NCBI RefSeq assembly: GCF_036924525.1
Contig: NZ_JAZHRU010000001.1
Span: forward strand, 1,641,001-1,705,000
From: Bradyrhizobium sp. AZCC 1719
GTDB lineage: Bacteria > Pseudomonadota > Alphaproteobacteria > Rhizobiales > Xanthobacteraceae
Reading direction: 5' to 3'
Length of the DNA: 64,000 nucleotides
Part shown: positions 45,240 through 55,361 of the stretch, piece by piece
Position numbering within the stretch: position 1 is the stretch's first letter
How the letters are laid out: the number at the start of each line of letters is the position of its first letter
The notes under the pieces: model-generated
Seen by the model: only the letters and a program-made list of their open reading frames with translations
What the model was told of the DNA's origin: nothing
Database searches by the model: none
Program-made: the position numbers and the translations under genes

Positions 45240-46401
45240 TCGCGAGCGACCCCGCCCCAAAGATGCCTTCGGCGTCTACGTGCACTGGCCGTTCTGCCTG
45301 TCGAAATGCCCCTATTGCGATTTCAACAGCCATGTCCGCCACGCACCGATCGACGAGCAACGTTTTGCGCGCGCGTTCGCGCGTGAGATCGAAACCACGG
45401 CGGCGCGCGCACCGGGGCGGACCGTCACATCGATCTTTCTCGGCGGCGGCACGCCTTCCTTGATGCAGCCGCAGACTGTCGGCGCGATTTTGGATGCGAT
45501 CGGAAAGCACTGGCGGGTCGCCGGCAATGTCGAGGTCACGCTCGAAGCCAATCCGACCAGCGTAGAAGCGACGCGGTTTCGCGGCTATCGCTCAGCCGGC
45601 GTCAACCGTGTCTCGCTCGGCGTGCAGGCGCTCGACGACGCCTCGCTGAAAGCGCTCGGACGGCTGCATACCGCGCGCGAGGCGCTCGATGCGGTCGCGA
45701 TCGCGCGCACCGCGTTCGACCGCTATTCGTTCGACCTGATCTACGCCCGCCCCGACCAGACGCCGCTTATGTGGGCGGACGAACTGAGGCTCGCGATCTC
45801 CGAAGCCGCCGAGCACCTCTCGCTCTACCAACTCACCATCGAGGAAGGCACGCCGTTCTTCGGCCTTCACGCCGCAGGCAAACTCAAGACACCGGACGAG
45901 GCGGTGGCGCGTGCGCTCTACGACGTCACGCAGGAAGTCTGCGCGCATCATGGCTTGCCGGCCTACGAGATTTCCAATCACGCGCGCGAAGGCGCGGAGT
46001 GCCAGCACAATCTCGTCTATTGGCGCGGTGAGGAATATGCCGGCATCGGTCCCGGCGCACATGGCCGCCTCGACATCGATGGCACACGGCACGCGACCGC
46101 GACCGAGAAGCGCCCGGAGGCCTGGCTGATGCGCGTCGAGGCCAACGGCCACGGCGTCGTCACCGACGACCACCTCAACAGCGAAGAACGCGCCGACGAA
46201 TTCTTGCTGATGGGATTGCGGCTCGCCGAGGGCATCGATCCCAGGCGCTATGCGGCATTGTCCGGTCGCGCGCTCGATCCGAACCGCATCGCCATCCTGC
46301 GCAACGAAGGCGCGATATCCGTCGACTCCGACGGAAGATTGCGCGTGACGAAGGACGGCTTCCCGGTGCTCGACGCGGTGGTGGCGGATCTCGCCGCGTA
46401 A
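45232..46401 (+). CDS. hemW: Radical SAM heme chaperone HemW (oxygen-independent coproporphyrinogen oxidase-like)
   Basis: 389 residues. Radical-SAM cluster [13 protein letters not shown] (C-x3-C-x2-C), SAM-binding GGGTPSLM, then the HemW C-terminal domain with [19 protein letters not shown] (in parts). HemW proteins transfer heme and lack the extra N-terminal residues of true HemN. TTG 45232 is taken as start: GGAG 8 bases upstream, eight-base overlap with rdgB, and the conserved region begins 16 residues later. The frame is open further upstream, inside rdgB. Confidence 0.93.
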   Translation: MASRERPRPKDAFGVYVHWPFCLSKCPYCDFNSHVRHAPIDEQRFARAFAREIETTAARAPGRTVTSIFLGGGTPSLMQPQTVGAILDAIGKHWRVAGNVEVTLEANPTSVEATRFRGYRSAGVNRVSLGVQALDDASLKALGRLHTAREALDAVAIARTAFDRYSFDLIYARPDQTPLMWADELRLAISEAAEHLSLYQLTIEEGTPFFGLHAAGKLKTPDEAVARALYDVTQEVCAHHGLPAYEISNHAREGAECQHNLVYWRGEEYAGIGPGAHGRLDIDGTRHATATEKRPEAWLMRVEANGHGVVTDDHLNSEERADEFLLMGLRLAEGIDPRRYAALSGRALDPNRIAILRNEGAISVDSDGRLRVTKDGFPVLDAVVADLAA

Positions 46402-46530
46402 CAGCCGTCGTTCCTGCGAAACCAAGAACCCATACGCCGCGGCCCGCGCAAACGGCACAAGGCGCGACGCCCTCTTTCAACATCAGCAATGGTGGTTATG
46501 GGCCCCCGCGTTCGCAGGGGCGACGAAAGA

Positions 46531-47745
46531 TCACGCTCCAAAACTCTTCGGCGAGCCGGCGACCGGCGTACTGCCGCCGCTTGCGACTTTCATCACCGCA
46601 AGCCCGCGCTCGTTGGTGCCGTCGGAACGGAATCGGAAGAGCCCGTCGATGCCGGCGAAGCCGGACGGGTTGGTCAGCGTCTCCGGCGCAAAGCGCTGGC
46701 CGCCCTGCTGCTTCGACAGCGCAGCAACCAGCGCGACGGCATCGTAAGCGAGCGTTGCGGTGCGCACGGGGTCCGTGCCGTATTTGGCGCGGTAGCGGCC
46801 GGAGAAGGCGCGGAAGCCCGACGGATCCGGCGCAGCATAAAGCCCGCCCTGCAACGTCGCGCTGGCATAGACGCGCGGATTGTCCCAGAGTCCCGTGCCG
46901 AGCAACTGGATGTTTCGCAAATTCGCGCCCGCCGAGGTCAAGGCATCCGCCGCTGCCACGACCGATTCGCCGTCGTCGGCGATGAACAGCGCGTCCGCCG
47001 AGCCGAGCGATTGCGCCACCGTCCGCGCCGCGCCGGCACGATCGGCGGTGTATTTCTCGAAGGCGACGAGACGGCCTTTGCGGCCGACCGCCTGCTTGAA
47101 CGCCGCTTCCACCACATTGCCATAGGCGTTGTCGGGCAACAGCGCCGCAAACGATCGCTTTCCGATGCCGGCGGAATAATCGACGATCCGGTTGACGTCG
47201 GATTCGGGCAGGAAGCTCAGCAGATAAACCCCGCGTCCGGCGACGCTGGAATCGGTCGAGAACGCGATCACTGGAATGTTCCGCGCGCGCGTCAGTTGCG
47301 CGGTCGCCGGCACCGAGGCCGCAAACAGCGGGCCCAGAACGATTTCCACGCCTTCGCCGAGCGCCTCCTGGGTGACCTGCTGGGCGCCCTGCGGACTGCC
47401 GCCGTCGTCCTTGATCAGAAGCTGAATGTTCGGATTCTGGAATTCCGCCAGCGCCATCTCGGCCGCGTTCTTCATGGATTGCGCGGCGACCCCGGCATTG
47501 CCGGCGGCCGAAAGCGGCAGGATCAGGCCGACCTTGACCTGCCCGGTGCCGACGGCGAGCGGCTGCTGCTGCGGGCCTGGCGGCCCCTCGGGCGCTGACG
47601 GGCCAAACGGGCTGGAAATCTGTCCACCACCGGAGCAGGCGCCGAGCAGGGGCGCGCCGAGGATAAGACCAAGTGCCGTCCGCCGGGTCGGGCCTGACGG
47701 CCGCGAGTCCGGGGATCCAAGCTTGCGATTGAACGGGCCTTCCAT
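46531..47745 (-). CDS. Penicillin-binding protein activator (LpoA-like periplasmic-binding-fold lipoprotein)
   Basis: 404 residues. Lipobox-type signal (LGLILGAPLLGACSGG, lipidated Cys about residue 37), a Pro/Gln-rich linker, then a type 1 periplasmic-binding fold (VGLILPLSAAGNAGVAAQSM, ALLPDNAYGNVVEAAFKQA, TATLAYDAVALVAAL). The divergent rsmI-yraN pair reproduces the E. coli order around lpoA (yraL-lpoA-yraN), which supports a role in activating a peptidoglycan synthase. The branched-chain amino acid receptor alternative is less likely because no ABC permease is near. Confidence 0.85.
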   Translation of the reverse strand: MEGPFNRKLGSPDSRPSGPTRRTALGLILGAPLLGACSGGGQISSPFGPSAPEGPPGPQQQPLAVGTGQVKVGLILPLSAAGNAGVAAQSMKNAAEMALAEFQNPNIQLLIKDDGGSPQGAQQVTQEALGEGVEIVLGPLFAASVPATAQLTRARNIPVIAFSTDSSVAGRGVYLLSFLPESDVNRIVDYSAGIGKRSFAALLPDNAYGNVVEAAFKQAVGRKGRLVAFEKYTADRAGAARTVAQSLGSADALFIADDGESVVAAADALTSAGANLRNIQLLGTGLWDNPRVYASATLQGGLYAAPDPSGFRAFSGRYRAKYGTDPVRTATLAYDAVALVAALSKQQGGQRFAPETLTNPSGFAGIDGLFRFRSDGTNERGLAVMKVASGGSTPVAGSPKSFGA

Positions 47746-47975
47746 TCTGTCTCTTCTCTTGACCGACCGCCGTCGGCCAGGATTCCGGCCTTCTGGGCCG
47801 AGGCACCTGAACCGCTACTGAACCCAATTGGGATTCTGCATATTGTCGAGAATTAGTTAACCAAAACAAAAGGATTACGGCCTCGCCGCCCGTGGCCCGG
47901 CCGCGGGGGGAACTTCGTCTTTGCCGCCATCCGCCGGATATGGCGCTTGCCCCAAGACCCCTCTAGATTGCCGAT

Positions 47976-48929
47976 ATGCGCGCAAAATCCAGTTCAAACT
48001 ACGGCTTCGATACCGAACCGGGTTCGGCCAACCGAACATTCTTGATTGGCGGCCACCTTCTGAATGCCCCGAAGCCGGTTCCCGGCCTCTATCTGGTGGC
48101 AACCCCGATCGGCAATCTCGGCGACATCACTTTGCGCGCGCTGGAGACCTTGGCCGGCGTCGACATCATCGCCTGCGAGGACACCCGCATCACCCGCCGC
48201 CTGATCGAGCGCTATGCGATTTCGGCAGAACTCAAGCCGTATCACGAGCACAACGCGGCGATGGCACGGCCGAAAATCCTGGAGCGGCTGGCGCAGGGCG
48301 CTTCCATCGCGCTGGTGTCGGACGCCGGCACGCCCCTGATCTCCGACCCCGGCTTCAAGCTGGTGCGCGAGGTCTCTGCTGCCGGCCATACCGTGATCGC
48401 GGTGCCCGGTGCGTCCTCGGTGCTGACGGCGCTTTCGGTCGCAGCGCTCCCGACCGACCGGTTTTACTTCGAGGGATTTTTGCCGGCCCGGCAAGTTTCG
48501 CGGCGGACGCGGCTGGCCGAATTGGCAAGGATCGACGCCACGCTGGTGATGTTCGAATCCGGCAACCGCGTGCAGGAAACACTCGCCGACCTCGCCGAGA
48601 TCATGGCCGGGCGCGACGCCGCGATCTGCCGCGAACTGACAAAGCTGCACGAGGACATCAAGCGTGCCCCCATCGCCGAGCTGGCAAGGACGGCCGATAC
48701 GCTGGAAACCCGCGGCGAGTTCGTGCTCGTGATCGGCCCGCCGCGCAAGGACGCCGATGTCATGACCCAGCATGACCTCGACGACCTGCTGCGATCGCGG
48801 CTTTCGCGCGAAAGCGTCAAGGACAGCGTCGCGCACGCCGTCGAGCTCTCGGGCCGGCCGCGCCGCGAAGTCTATGCCCGCGCGCTGGAGCTCGCGAAGG
48901 AAGTAAGAGGCAGCGATGGCGAAGACTGA
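47976..48929 (+). CDS. rsmI: 16S rRNA (cytidine-1402-2'-O)-methyltransferase
   Basis: 317 residues. SAM-dependent tetrapyrrole-methylase fold: [67 protein letters not shown]. Adds the 2'-O-methyl at C1402 in the decoding centre. The N-terminal ~25 residues before the fold are non-conserved; a later Met/GTG start is not obvious. Divergent from the LpoA-like gene, and overlapping yraN by 14 bases. Confidence 0.95.
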   Translation: MRAKSSSNYGFDTEPGSANRTFLIGGHLLNAPKPVPGLYLVATPIGNLGDITLRALETLAGVDIIACEDTRITRRLIERYAISAELKPYHEHNAAMARPKILERLAQGASIALVSDAGTPLISDPGFKLVREVSAAGHTVIAVPGASSVLTALSVAALPTDRFYFEGFLPARQVSRRTRLAELARIDATLVMFESGNRVQETLADLAEIMAGRDAAICRELTKLHEDIKRAPIAELARTADTLETRGEFVLVIGPPRKDADVMTQHDLDDLLRSRLSRESVKDSVAHAVELSGRPRREVYARALELAKEVRGSDGED

Positions 48930-49329
48930 AGGCCCGTCGCCGCCAGACGCCGTGGCAAAGCTCGCTGCGCCCGAGCGGGTCGCAGCGTTTCGTACCGGGC
49001 TTTCCGCCGAAAGCCGCGCCGCCGCCTATCTGATGGCAAAAGGCTACCGCATTCTCGCCAAACGCTTCCGCACCCCCTATGGCGAGATCGACCTGGTGGC
49101 GAGGAAGCGCAGTTTGATTGCCTTCATCGAGGTCAAGGCGCGCGCCAGCCTCGATGACGCCGCCTATGCCGTCACGCCGCGCCAGCAGGCCCGCATCATC
49201 GACGCCGCCCAAGCCTGGTTGATGGCGCATCCCGAGCATGCCGAATTCGAGCTTCGTTTTGACGCCGTCCTGATTGCGCCCAGGCGTCTGCCACGCCATC
49301 TGTTAGCGGCATTCGACGCCAGCGTTTAA
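48916..49329 (+). CDS. yraN: YraN/UPF0102 family nuclease-fold protein
   Basis: 137 residues. Core with [21 protein letters not shown], the conserved [22 protein letters not shown], which carries the E-x-D and E-x-K residues of a restriction-endonuclease-like fold. The family's activity is not established, though the acidic metal site is intact. Typical neighbour of rsmI. Starts inside the end of rsmI and is followed by gshB after 29 bp. Confidence 0.9.
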   Translation: MAKTEGPSPPDAVAKLAAPERVAAFRTGLSAESRAAAYLMAKGYRILAKRFRTPYGEIDLVARKRSLIAFIEVKARASLDDAAYAVTPRQQARIIDAAQAWLMAHPEHAEFELRFDAVLIAPRRLPRHLLAAFDASV

Positions 49330-49358
49330 GATCCCCTCCAGAGACCCGGACCTCACTC

Positions 49359-50306
49359 ATGAAACTGAATGTCGCCGTCCAGATGGACCCCATCGCGCGT
49401 ATCAACATCCGCGGCGATTCGACCTTTGCCCTGATGCTGGAAGCGCAAAAGCGCGGGCATGGACTTTCCTATTTCACGCCGGACCAGCTCTCGCTGCGCG
49501 GCGAGGAGCTGGTGGCGCCGGTGCAGCACCTCACCGTGCGCGACGAGGTCGGCGATCACTTTACGTTGGGAGAGCCGAAGCGCGAGCCGCTCGAAGCCTT
49601 TGACGTCATCCTGTTGCGGCAGGAGCCGCCGTTCGACATCGCCTACATCACCTCGACGCATTTGCTGGAACGAATCCATCCCAGGACGCTGGTCGTCAAC
49701 GATCCCGCCAGCGTGCGCAACGCGCCGGAAAAGATGTTCGTGCTGAACTTTCCTCAGCTAATGCCGCCGACGCTGATCTCGCGCGACCTCGACGAAATCA
49801 ATTCGTTCCGCGATGAGCATGGCGCGGTCGTCATGAAGCCGCTGCACGGCCATGGCGGGGCCGCCGTGTTTCGCGTCATGCCGCAGGACATGAATTTCGG
49901 CTCGCTGTTCGACATGTTTTCCGTCACCTTCAGGGAGCCCTGGGTGATCCAGCGCTTCCTGCCCGAGGTGAAGCACGGCGACAAGCGCATCATCCTGGTC
50001 GACGGCGAGTTCGCCGGCGCCGTCAACCGCGTCCCCGCTCCCGACGACCTCCGCTCCAACATGGTGCGCGGCGGCGCGGCGCAGGCGACCGACCTTACCC
50101 CGCGCGAACGCGAGATTTGCGACACGCTGGGCCCGGCGCTACGCGAACGCGGCCTGCTGTTCGTCGGCATCGACGTGATCGACGGCAACCTCACTGAGAT
50201 CAACGTGACCTGCCCGACCGGCATCCGCGCCATCCAGCGTCTCAACGGCCCGGATGTCGCCGGGAAGATCTGGGATACCATCGAGAAGAAGCGCACCGGG
50301 AAATAG
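49359..50306 (+). CDS. gshB: Glutathione synthetase
   Basis: 315 residues, ATP-grasp enzyme that joins gamma-glutamylcysteine and glycine. N-terminal domain [20 protein letters not shown], then the glycine-rich ATP loop [35 protein letters not shown] in parts, and the metal site [16 protein letters not shown]. Last gene of the rsmI-yraN-gshB run. Confidence 0.97.
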   Translation: MKLNVAVQMDPIARINIRGDSTFALMLEAQKRGHGLSYFTPDQLSLRGEELVAPVQHLTVRDEVGDHFTLGEPKREPLEAFDVILLRQEPPFDIAYITSTHLLERIHPRTLVVNDPASVRNAPEKMFVLNFPQLMPPTLISRDLDEINSFRDEHGAVVMKPLHGHGGAAVFRVMPQDMNFGSLFDMFSVTFREPWVIQRFLPEVKHGDKRIILVDGEFAGAVNRVPAPDDLRSNMVRGGAAQATDLTPREREICDTLGPALRERGLLFVGIDVIDGNLTEINVTCPTGIRAIQRLNGPDVAGKIWDTIEKKRTGK

Positions 50307-50599
50307 TTTCGCCCTCGCGCGACCAACTCATTCGCAGCGCGCCCATACGCGACCAGACTTAGGCCGGATGAGCCGGATGAATTGCGTGCGCCTCCTGCCG
50401 GCCGATTGGAACCGACGAGGAGAGCCGCGGCACCGTTGTGCTACGCCGCCGGGGGCGGCCCGCTGGATTGCAGGACGCTATCGCCATGTGATGCCATATT
50501 CTACCATCATGCGGCCATTCTTTGGGCAAGACTGCACGGAGCGCTGCCGGATGCTCGGCCGGCCACCTTCGGATGACATTGGACGGAAAGGAAACGCCA

Positions 50600-51430
50600 A
50601 TGAACTCCACACCTACACCGAAAGAAACTGAACCCCACGATGCCCTGAGCGCGCGTGCCGATGAGAGGCTCACGCAGGCCCACGAACAGATCAAACGCGC
50701 GGATGAGCAGCTCGCGCGTCTGACTGAACAGGTTGAAAAAATGGAGCGCGATGCCGCGCATCCGCCTGCGGCCCGACCTGGCCCGCAATCACCGGAGAAA
50801 AGGCCGGCGCTCCGCACCCTCGCCGCCTTGCCCCTGGCAGCGTGCATCATTGTCGCTGCGCTGATTTTGCAGTCGTCCTATAGCGGCGGAGCCAAGCAGG
50901 TTGTCGCTTGGTGGGCGCCGCAGCCCGTTTCATCGCCACCATTGCCGCCGGAAACTCCGCCAGCTCCCGCGCAGCCCGCTCCATCTACCGTTGAGGTGGC
51001 CGCGGCGGAGGCAGCACCACCGCAAGCGTCCTCGCCGCCGCAAGCAGCGCCCCCGCAGGCAACATCCTTGGCTCAGGCCGCACCACCACAAGACGCCCCG
51101 CCGCCAACTACAGCGGCTGGTCCCGACCAGACCCAGTTGCTGCAAACGATCGCGCGCGACCTCGCGAACCTGGAGCGAAACATCGAACAGCTCAAGGCGA
51201 ACCAGCAACAAATGGCGAGCGACAATGCAAAGGCCATTGGGGAGATGAAGGCAAGCCAGGAAGAGATGAAGCGCGATCTCGCGAAGGTTTCCGAGCAGAA
51301 CCCGCCCAAGGCGTCAGCGCCTCCGAGGCAGCCGGCTCCGACCTTGCGCAAACCAGAGCGGTCGCCGCCGCAAGCGAGATCGCGGCCTCGATACCCAAGG
51401 GAGTGGATGTACGACGACTACGATTGGTAG
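50600..51430 (+). CDS. Proline/alanine-rich single-pass membrane protein with coiled coils
   Basis: 276 residues. A short N-terminal coiled coil (about 15-45, RADERLTQAHEQIKRADEQL), one transmembrane helix (about 73-93, LAALPLAACIIVAALILQ), then about 70 residues of Pro/Ala/Gln-rich linker (PPLPPETPPAPAQPAP and repeats of PPQA), a second coiled coil (about 170-225) and a basic Pro-rich C-terminus ending EWMYDDYDW. The design resembles periplasm-spanning or wall-tethered proteins, but no function is recognised. ATG 50600 follows GGAAAGGAAA. About 290 bp of gene-free sequence precedes it, in which I see no other feature. Confidence 0.7.
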   Translation: MNSTPTPKETEPHDALSARADERLTQAHEQIKRADEQLARLTEQVEKMERDAAHPPAARPGPQSPEKRPALRTLAALPLAACIIVAALILQSSYSGGAKQVVAWWAPQPVSSPPLPPETPPAPAQPAPSTVEVAAAEAAPPQASSPPQAAPPQATSLAQAAPPQDAPPPTTAAGPDQTQLLQTIARDLANLERNIEQLKANQQQMASDNAKAIGEMKASQEEMKRDLAKVSEQNPPKASAPPRQPAPTLRKPERSPPQARSRPRYPREWMYDDYDW

Positions 51431-51624
51431 CTGTCGATGCTGATCTTCGAAATCTGTTCTGCAACATCGCCGCGACGCGCCGCGGAAGCGTCATCGTCAT
51501 TTTCGCATCCCTGTCGTGCCTCCTCGTCCCACTTGCCAATTTCGGGAAGCGGGAGCAGCCTGCAGGCACGGATGAGTTCGTCCGGGCACGTACTGCAATC
51601 AATAAAATTAGTGGAGGAAGACGC

Positions 51625-52608
51625 ATGACGACGAATCTTTCGCGACGGTCTTTGCTTGCGCTCGGCGCAGGACTCGGAATGGGCCTTGGCGCTTCAACGA
51701 TGCTCGGCGGCAGCGCTCTGGCCAAGGCGCCAAAACTCGGCACGCAGACGCCCTACTGGCACCGCTTCATGCTCGGCGACGCCGAAGTGACCGTCGTCTC
51801 CGACGGCCCGCTGCCGCTCGGCGATCCCACCGGCACGTTTACCGGCGTGCCGAAGGAGGAAGTGAAGAAGATGCTGTCCGACAACTTCCTCAACCCCGAC
51901 AACGTCGTGCTCGAGCAGAACTCGCCGATCGTGAACACCGGCGACAAGCTGATCCTGTTCGATACCGGCATGGGCACGTTAAAGGCATTTGGCCCGACCA
52001 CCGGCCAGCAGCAGAAGAACATGATGGCGGCCGGCATCAAGCCTGGAGACATCGACGCCGTGGTGTGCTCGCACGCCCATATCGATCACATCGGCGGCCT
52101 GGTCGGCGCCGACGACAAGCCGTTATTCCCGAACGCGCAGGTCTACATCGCCCAGAGCGATTTCGATTTCTGGACCGATGAAGGCAAGCTCGGCAGTCCG
52201 TTGAAGGATTTTATCATTCATGCCCGCAAGAACCTGATGCCGGTGCGTGACCGTCTGGTGTTCTTCAAGGACAACCAGGAAATCCTACCCGGCGTTACCG
52301 CGCTGTCGGCGCCCGGCCACACCGTCGGCCACACCATTTTCATGGTCAGCTCGAAGGGCAAATCCTTCTGCTTCCTCGGCGACCTCTCGCATCACGCGGT
52401 GCTGCTGTTGGAGAAACCGCGGATGGAATTCTCCTACGACACCGACCCGAAGCAGGCGGCCGCCTCGCGGGTGAAGATGCTCGACATGCTCGCCGCCCAG
52501 AAGATCCCGGTCATGTCCTATCACTTCGCCTGGCCCGGCTACGGCCATGTCGCCAAGAACGGCGACGGTTTCAGGTACTATCCCGAACCGATGAACATGC
52601 AGCTCTGA
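51625..52608 (+). CDS. Exported MBL-fold metallo-hydrolase
   Basis: 327 residues. Twin-arginine signal SRRSLLALGAGLGMGLGAS, then a metallo-beta-lactamase fold: metal motif SHAHIDHIGG (HxHxDH, about residue 145), SAPGHTVGHT with a further His, FLGDLSHHA with the bridging Asp, and a late His (MSYHFAWPG). Its arrangement fits the lactonase/aryl-hydrolase branch rather than class B beta-lactamases. An AHL-lactonase role is possible but unproven. ATG 51625 follows GGAGGAAG; the open frame upstream from 51403 is spurious. Confidence 0.87.
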   Translation: MTTNLSRRSLLALGAGLGMGLGASTMLGGSALAKAPKLGTQTPYWHRFMLGDAEVTVVSDGPLPLGDPTGTFTGVPKEEVKKMLSDNFLNPDNVVLEQNSPIVNTGDKLILFDTGMGTLKAFGPTTGQQQKNMMAAGIKPGDIDAVVCSHAHIDHIGGLVGADDKPLFPNAQVYIAQSDFDFWTDEGKLGSPLKDFIIHARKNLMPVRDRLVFFKDNQEILPGVTALSAPGHTVGHTIFMVSSKGKSFCFLGDLSHHAVLLLEKPRMEFSYDTDPKQAAASRVKMLDMLAAQKIPVMSYHFAWPGYGHVAKNGDGFRYYPEPMNMQL

Positions 52609-52618
52609 GACGCAATAT

Positions 52619-52646
52619 CCGGGGCCGGCAGTCGGTCCGGCCCCGG
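52619..52646 (+). terminator. Strong GC hairpin after the MBL-fold gene
   Basis: CCGGGGCCGG (52619-52628) and CCGGCCCCGG (52637-52646) make a perfect 10-bp stem with an 8-nt loop, starting 11 bp after the stop. No T-run follows, so it is a hairpin-type end rather than a textbook terminator. Confidence 0.6.
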
Positions 52647-52905
52647 ATCATCCAGGTGCCGGCGCTCGTGCGCGGGGCCCACACTTATTCGAGAGCCCCT
52701 CCCGAAGCAGGCGTGTCTAAGGAACCATAGCGGATCGCCGAAATTGGTTTTTTCCTCAGAGAGGAAGCATCATGAAACGCATCAAGGCCGCGACAAGATA
52801 CCCGAGAGCAACATGAGCGTCAGGCCACAGGACCAGCAGGCGCCCAAGCCGAAATAATAAGGCCTGCATCTCGACCGCTTGGCAGCCAATATGGAGGCCC
52901 GGCAG

Positions 52906-53088
52906 ATGACCAAAGACATGGTAGTGATCGGAGCCGGAATGCTCGTCGTCTGGCTCGCTGTGTGGAGCGTCCGGGGTAACCGCGAGAATGAGAGCCCTGC
53001 AAGGACAGAGGCGGTGCGCGTTCTCGCTGATGATCCGGCGCTGAAGCTTGTTTCTGAGCACAGCCCGTACATGCGAACGGAGCGCTAG
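52906..53088 (+). CDS. Hypothetical small single-pass membrane protein
   Basis: 60 residues. [22 protein letters not shown] forms one N-terminal membrane segment, followed by a polar tail ending MRTER. GGAGG lies 8 bases before ATG 52906. No family is recognised. The 130 bp before it hold two tiny open frames (14-15 codons) and nothing else supportable. Confidence 0.4.
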   Translation: MTKDMVVIGAGMLVVWLAVWSVRGNRENESPARTEAVRVLADDPALKLVSEHSPYMRTER

Positions 53089-53171
53089 GCCCTAGGCGCA
53101 CAATGTTCTCTGAATGTTCTTGACTTGCTCTCCGGTTCCCCGCTACCTTCGATTGCGTCGCGGGGGGCAGC

Positions 53172-54710
53172 ATGGTTGCGCGGGTATCTACCGTAGCTTT
53201 TGAGGGGATCGAGGCCCGCGCGGTCGACGTGCAGGTGCAGGTCGCGCCCGGGCTGCCGGCGTTTGCGATTGTGGGTCTGCCCGACAAGGCGGTGTCGGAG
53301 GCGCGCGAGCGGGTGCGCTCGGCGCTGATCGCCTCGGGGCTAGCCCTGCCGGCGCGGCGGATCATCGTCAATCTCGCGCCGGCCGATCTGCCGAAGGAAG
53401 GCAGCCATTACGATCTGCCGATCGCGCTCGGCCTGATGGCGGCGATCGGCGCGATCCCGCCGGATGCGCTCAACGGCTTTACCGTGCTCGGCGAACTCGG
53501 GCTCGATGGCTCGATCGCACCCGTAGCCGGCGTGTTGCCAGCGGCGATCGGGGCGAATGCACGCGAGGAGGGGCTGATCTGTCCCGCGGCGTGCGGCTCC
53601 GAAGCGGCCTGGGCAAGCCCGGACATCCAGATCATTGCGGCCAAATCGCTGATCCAGATCGCCAACCATTTTAAGGGCACGCAGGTGCTGTCACGGCCGC
53701 AGCCGAAGGTGCACGAGCCGGAAGCAACGCATCTGGACTTACGCGATATCAAGGGCCAGGAGAGCGCCAAGCGTGCGCTGGAGATCGCGGCGGCCGGCGG
53801 ACATCATTTGCTGATGATCGGCTCGCCCGGTGCAGGCAAGTCGATGCTGGCGGCGCGGCTGCCTTCGATCCTGCCGCCGCTGTCGCCATCCGAACTTTTG
53901 GAAGTGTCGATGATCGCCTCCGTCGCCGGCGAAATCCGCGACGGCGCGCTGACCGCGCGGCGGCCGTTCCGCGCACCGCATCATTCCGCCAGCATGGCTG
54001 CGCTCACCGGCGGCGGCCTGCGCGCAAAACCGGGCGAAATTTCGCTGGCGCATCAGGGCGTGCTGTTCCTCGACGAACTGCCCGAGTTCGATCCGCGCGT
54101 GCTCGACTCGCTGCGCCAGCCGCTGGAGAACGGCGAGGTCTCGGTGTCCCGCGCCAACCACCGCGTTACCTATCCGGCGCGCTTCATGCTGGTTGCGGCG
54201 ATGAATCCCTGCCGCTGCGGCCAGGCCTATGATCCCGGCTATTCCTGCAGGCGCGCACCGGTCGACCGCTGCACCGCGGATTACCAGATGCGCATCTCCG
54301 GCCCGCTGATGGATCGCATCGACCTGCGCATCGAGGTGCCGGCGGTCACCGCCGCCGATTTGATACTTCCTCCGCCAAGCGAAGGCTCTGCCGAAGTCGC
54401 AGCCCGTGTCGCCGCTGCCCGCAATATCCAGCTCGCGCGCTACGCCGCGGCAGGCATGCCGCACATCCGCACCAATGCCGAAGCACCGGCTTCGCTGCTG
54501 GAAACAATTGCGCAGCCGGATGCACAGGGGCAAAAACTTTTACGCGACGCCGCCGAAACCATGAAGCTGACTGCGCGCGGCTATCACCGCGTGCTGCGCG
54601 TCGCGCGCACGCTCGCCGACCTCGATCGGGCGGAAAAGATCGGCCGGCTGCATCTGGCGGAGGCGCTATCGTATCGCGCGCTGGCGGAGGATCTGCGAAG
54701 GGCGGCGTAG
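53172..54710 (+). CDS. comM: YifB/ComM family Mg-chelatase-like AAA+ ATPase
   Basis: 512 residues. N-terminal Lon-like/ChlI domain (about 1-165, [39 protein letters not shown]), central AAA+ module with Walker [11 protein letters not shown], Walker B FLDELPEF and the Zn-like Cys cluster around [15 protein letters not shown], and the C-terminal Mg_chelatase_C domain ([17 protein letters not shown]). ComM homologues are helicases that promote branch migration during integration of transformed DNA. It is monocistronic and lies 152 bp before napE. Confidence 0.93.
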   Translation: MVARVSTVAFEGIEARAVDVQVQVAPGLPAFAIVGLPDKAVSEARERVRSALIASGLALPARRIIVNLAPADLPKEGSHYDLPIALGLMAAIGAIPPDALNGFTVLGELGLDGSIAPVAGVLPAAIGANAREEGLICPAACGSEAAWASPDIQIIAAKSLIQIANHFKGTQVLSRPQPKVHEPEATHLDLRDIKGQESAKRALEIAAAGGHHLLMIGSPGAGKSMLAARLPSILPPLSPSELLEVSMIASVAGEIRDGALTARRPFRAPHHSASMAALTGGGLRAKPGEISLAHQGVLFLDELPEFDPRVLDSLRQPLENGEVSVSRANHRVTYPARFMLVAAMNPCRCGQAYDPGYSCRRAPVDRCTADYQMRISGPLMDRIDLRIEVPAVTAADLILPPPSEGSAEVAARVAAARNIQLARYAAAGMPHIRTNAEAPASLLETIAQPDAQGQKLLRDAAETMKLTARGYHRVLRVARTLADLDRAEKIGRLHLAEALSYRALAEDLRRAA

Positions 54711-54862
54711 GCCGCGGCCGTCGGCTTGCCCGTTGCGACGACTTGTTACCCGAGGGAGTGTACTACGGCCTGATAGTCCGGCTGTCGCTGGAACCATGGC
54801 TGCAAAACTGCGTTCTGGCTCTCTGGATCGGCTTCGTCCCCCGAGGTCCCGCAGGCATCCGC

Positions 54863-55057
54863 ATGGTCGACGCGTCCCAGAACGGCACACCACAGCGTAG
54901 GCCTGTCCCAAACAGTCGACGGGCCGAATTGATCGTATTCGCCATCATCGCCGCCTTCATCTGGCCGGTGGTCGCCGTCGGCGTGGTCGGCGGATACGGC
55001 TTTCTCGTCTGGATGTCGCAGATCATCCTGGGTCCGCCCGGCCCTCCGGGGGCATGA
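54863..55057 (+). CDS. napE: Periplasmic nitrate reductase small membrane subunit NapE
   Basis: 64 residues. One transmembrane helix with the NapE signature RRAELIVFAIIAAFIWPVVA and VGGYGFLVWMSQIILGPPGP. Role unclear in all nap systems, but it marks the first gene of napEDABC-type operons in alphaproteobacteria. ATG 54863 is chosen; the open frame from 54743 adds unconserved residues. No FNR/FixK box (TTGA-N6-TCAA) was found in the 152 bp upstream. Confidence 0.9.
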   Translation: MVDASQNGTPQRRPVPNSRRAELIVFAIIAAFIWPVVAVGVVGGYGFLVWMSQIILGPPGPPGA

Positions 55058-55064
55058 CATCGCC

Positions 55065-55361
55065 ATGAAAAACCAAGGACCTTCACCCCAAGGACCTTCA
55101 CGCCGGGCACTGTTTCGCGGTCAACTTCTCTCCAAACCAATCGCTGTGATCGGCGATGGCTGCCTCGCCGAAGCCGGCATCGTCTGCCGATCCTGCGGCG
55201 ATGCATGTCCTGCTTCAGCCATTCGTTTCCGGCCCCGAATTGGATTGCCGCCTCAGGCCATCGTCAATGAAGCCGCCTGCACCGGCTGCGGCGAATGCGT
55301 CGGCGCCTGTCCGGGCGACGCTGTCACGCTGGGCGCCGCGCGTCACGAGGCTGCCTCGTGA
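55065..55361 (+). CDS. napF: NapF-like ferredoxin, short form lacking the first two clusters
   Basis: 98 residues against about 160 in usual NapF. The N-terminal SRRALFRG matches the NapF start, then the sequence passes directly to the C-terminal pair: IGDGCLAEAGIVCRSCGDACP and CTGCGECVGACPGDAVTL, two [4Fe-4S] sites. The two N-terminal clusters of full NapF are missing. NapF is a cytoplasmic partner in NapA maturation or cluster assembly. A short tandem duplication (AAGGACCTTCACCCC twice) encodes the QGPSPQGPS linker. Seven bp after napE; the stop overlaps the napD GTG start (GTGA). Confidence 0.85.
   Translation: MKNQGPSPQGPSRRALFRGQLLSKPIAVIGDGCLAEAGIVCRSCGDACPASAIRFRPRIGLPPQAIVNEAACTGCGECVGACPGDAVTLGAARHEAAS

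Noticed and set aside
46496..47869. Long minus-strand frame overlapping the LpoA-like gene, and a plus-strand frame at 46489-47598
   Set aside because: Arg/Ala-rich shadow translations; the frame 46531-47745 has a lipobox and a periplasmic-binding fold.
52772..52860. Tiny open frames MKRIKAATRYPRAT and MSVRPQDQQAPKPK
   Set aside because: Only 14 codons each, no recognised family and no clear coupling; not supportable as genes.
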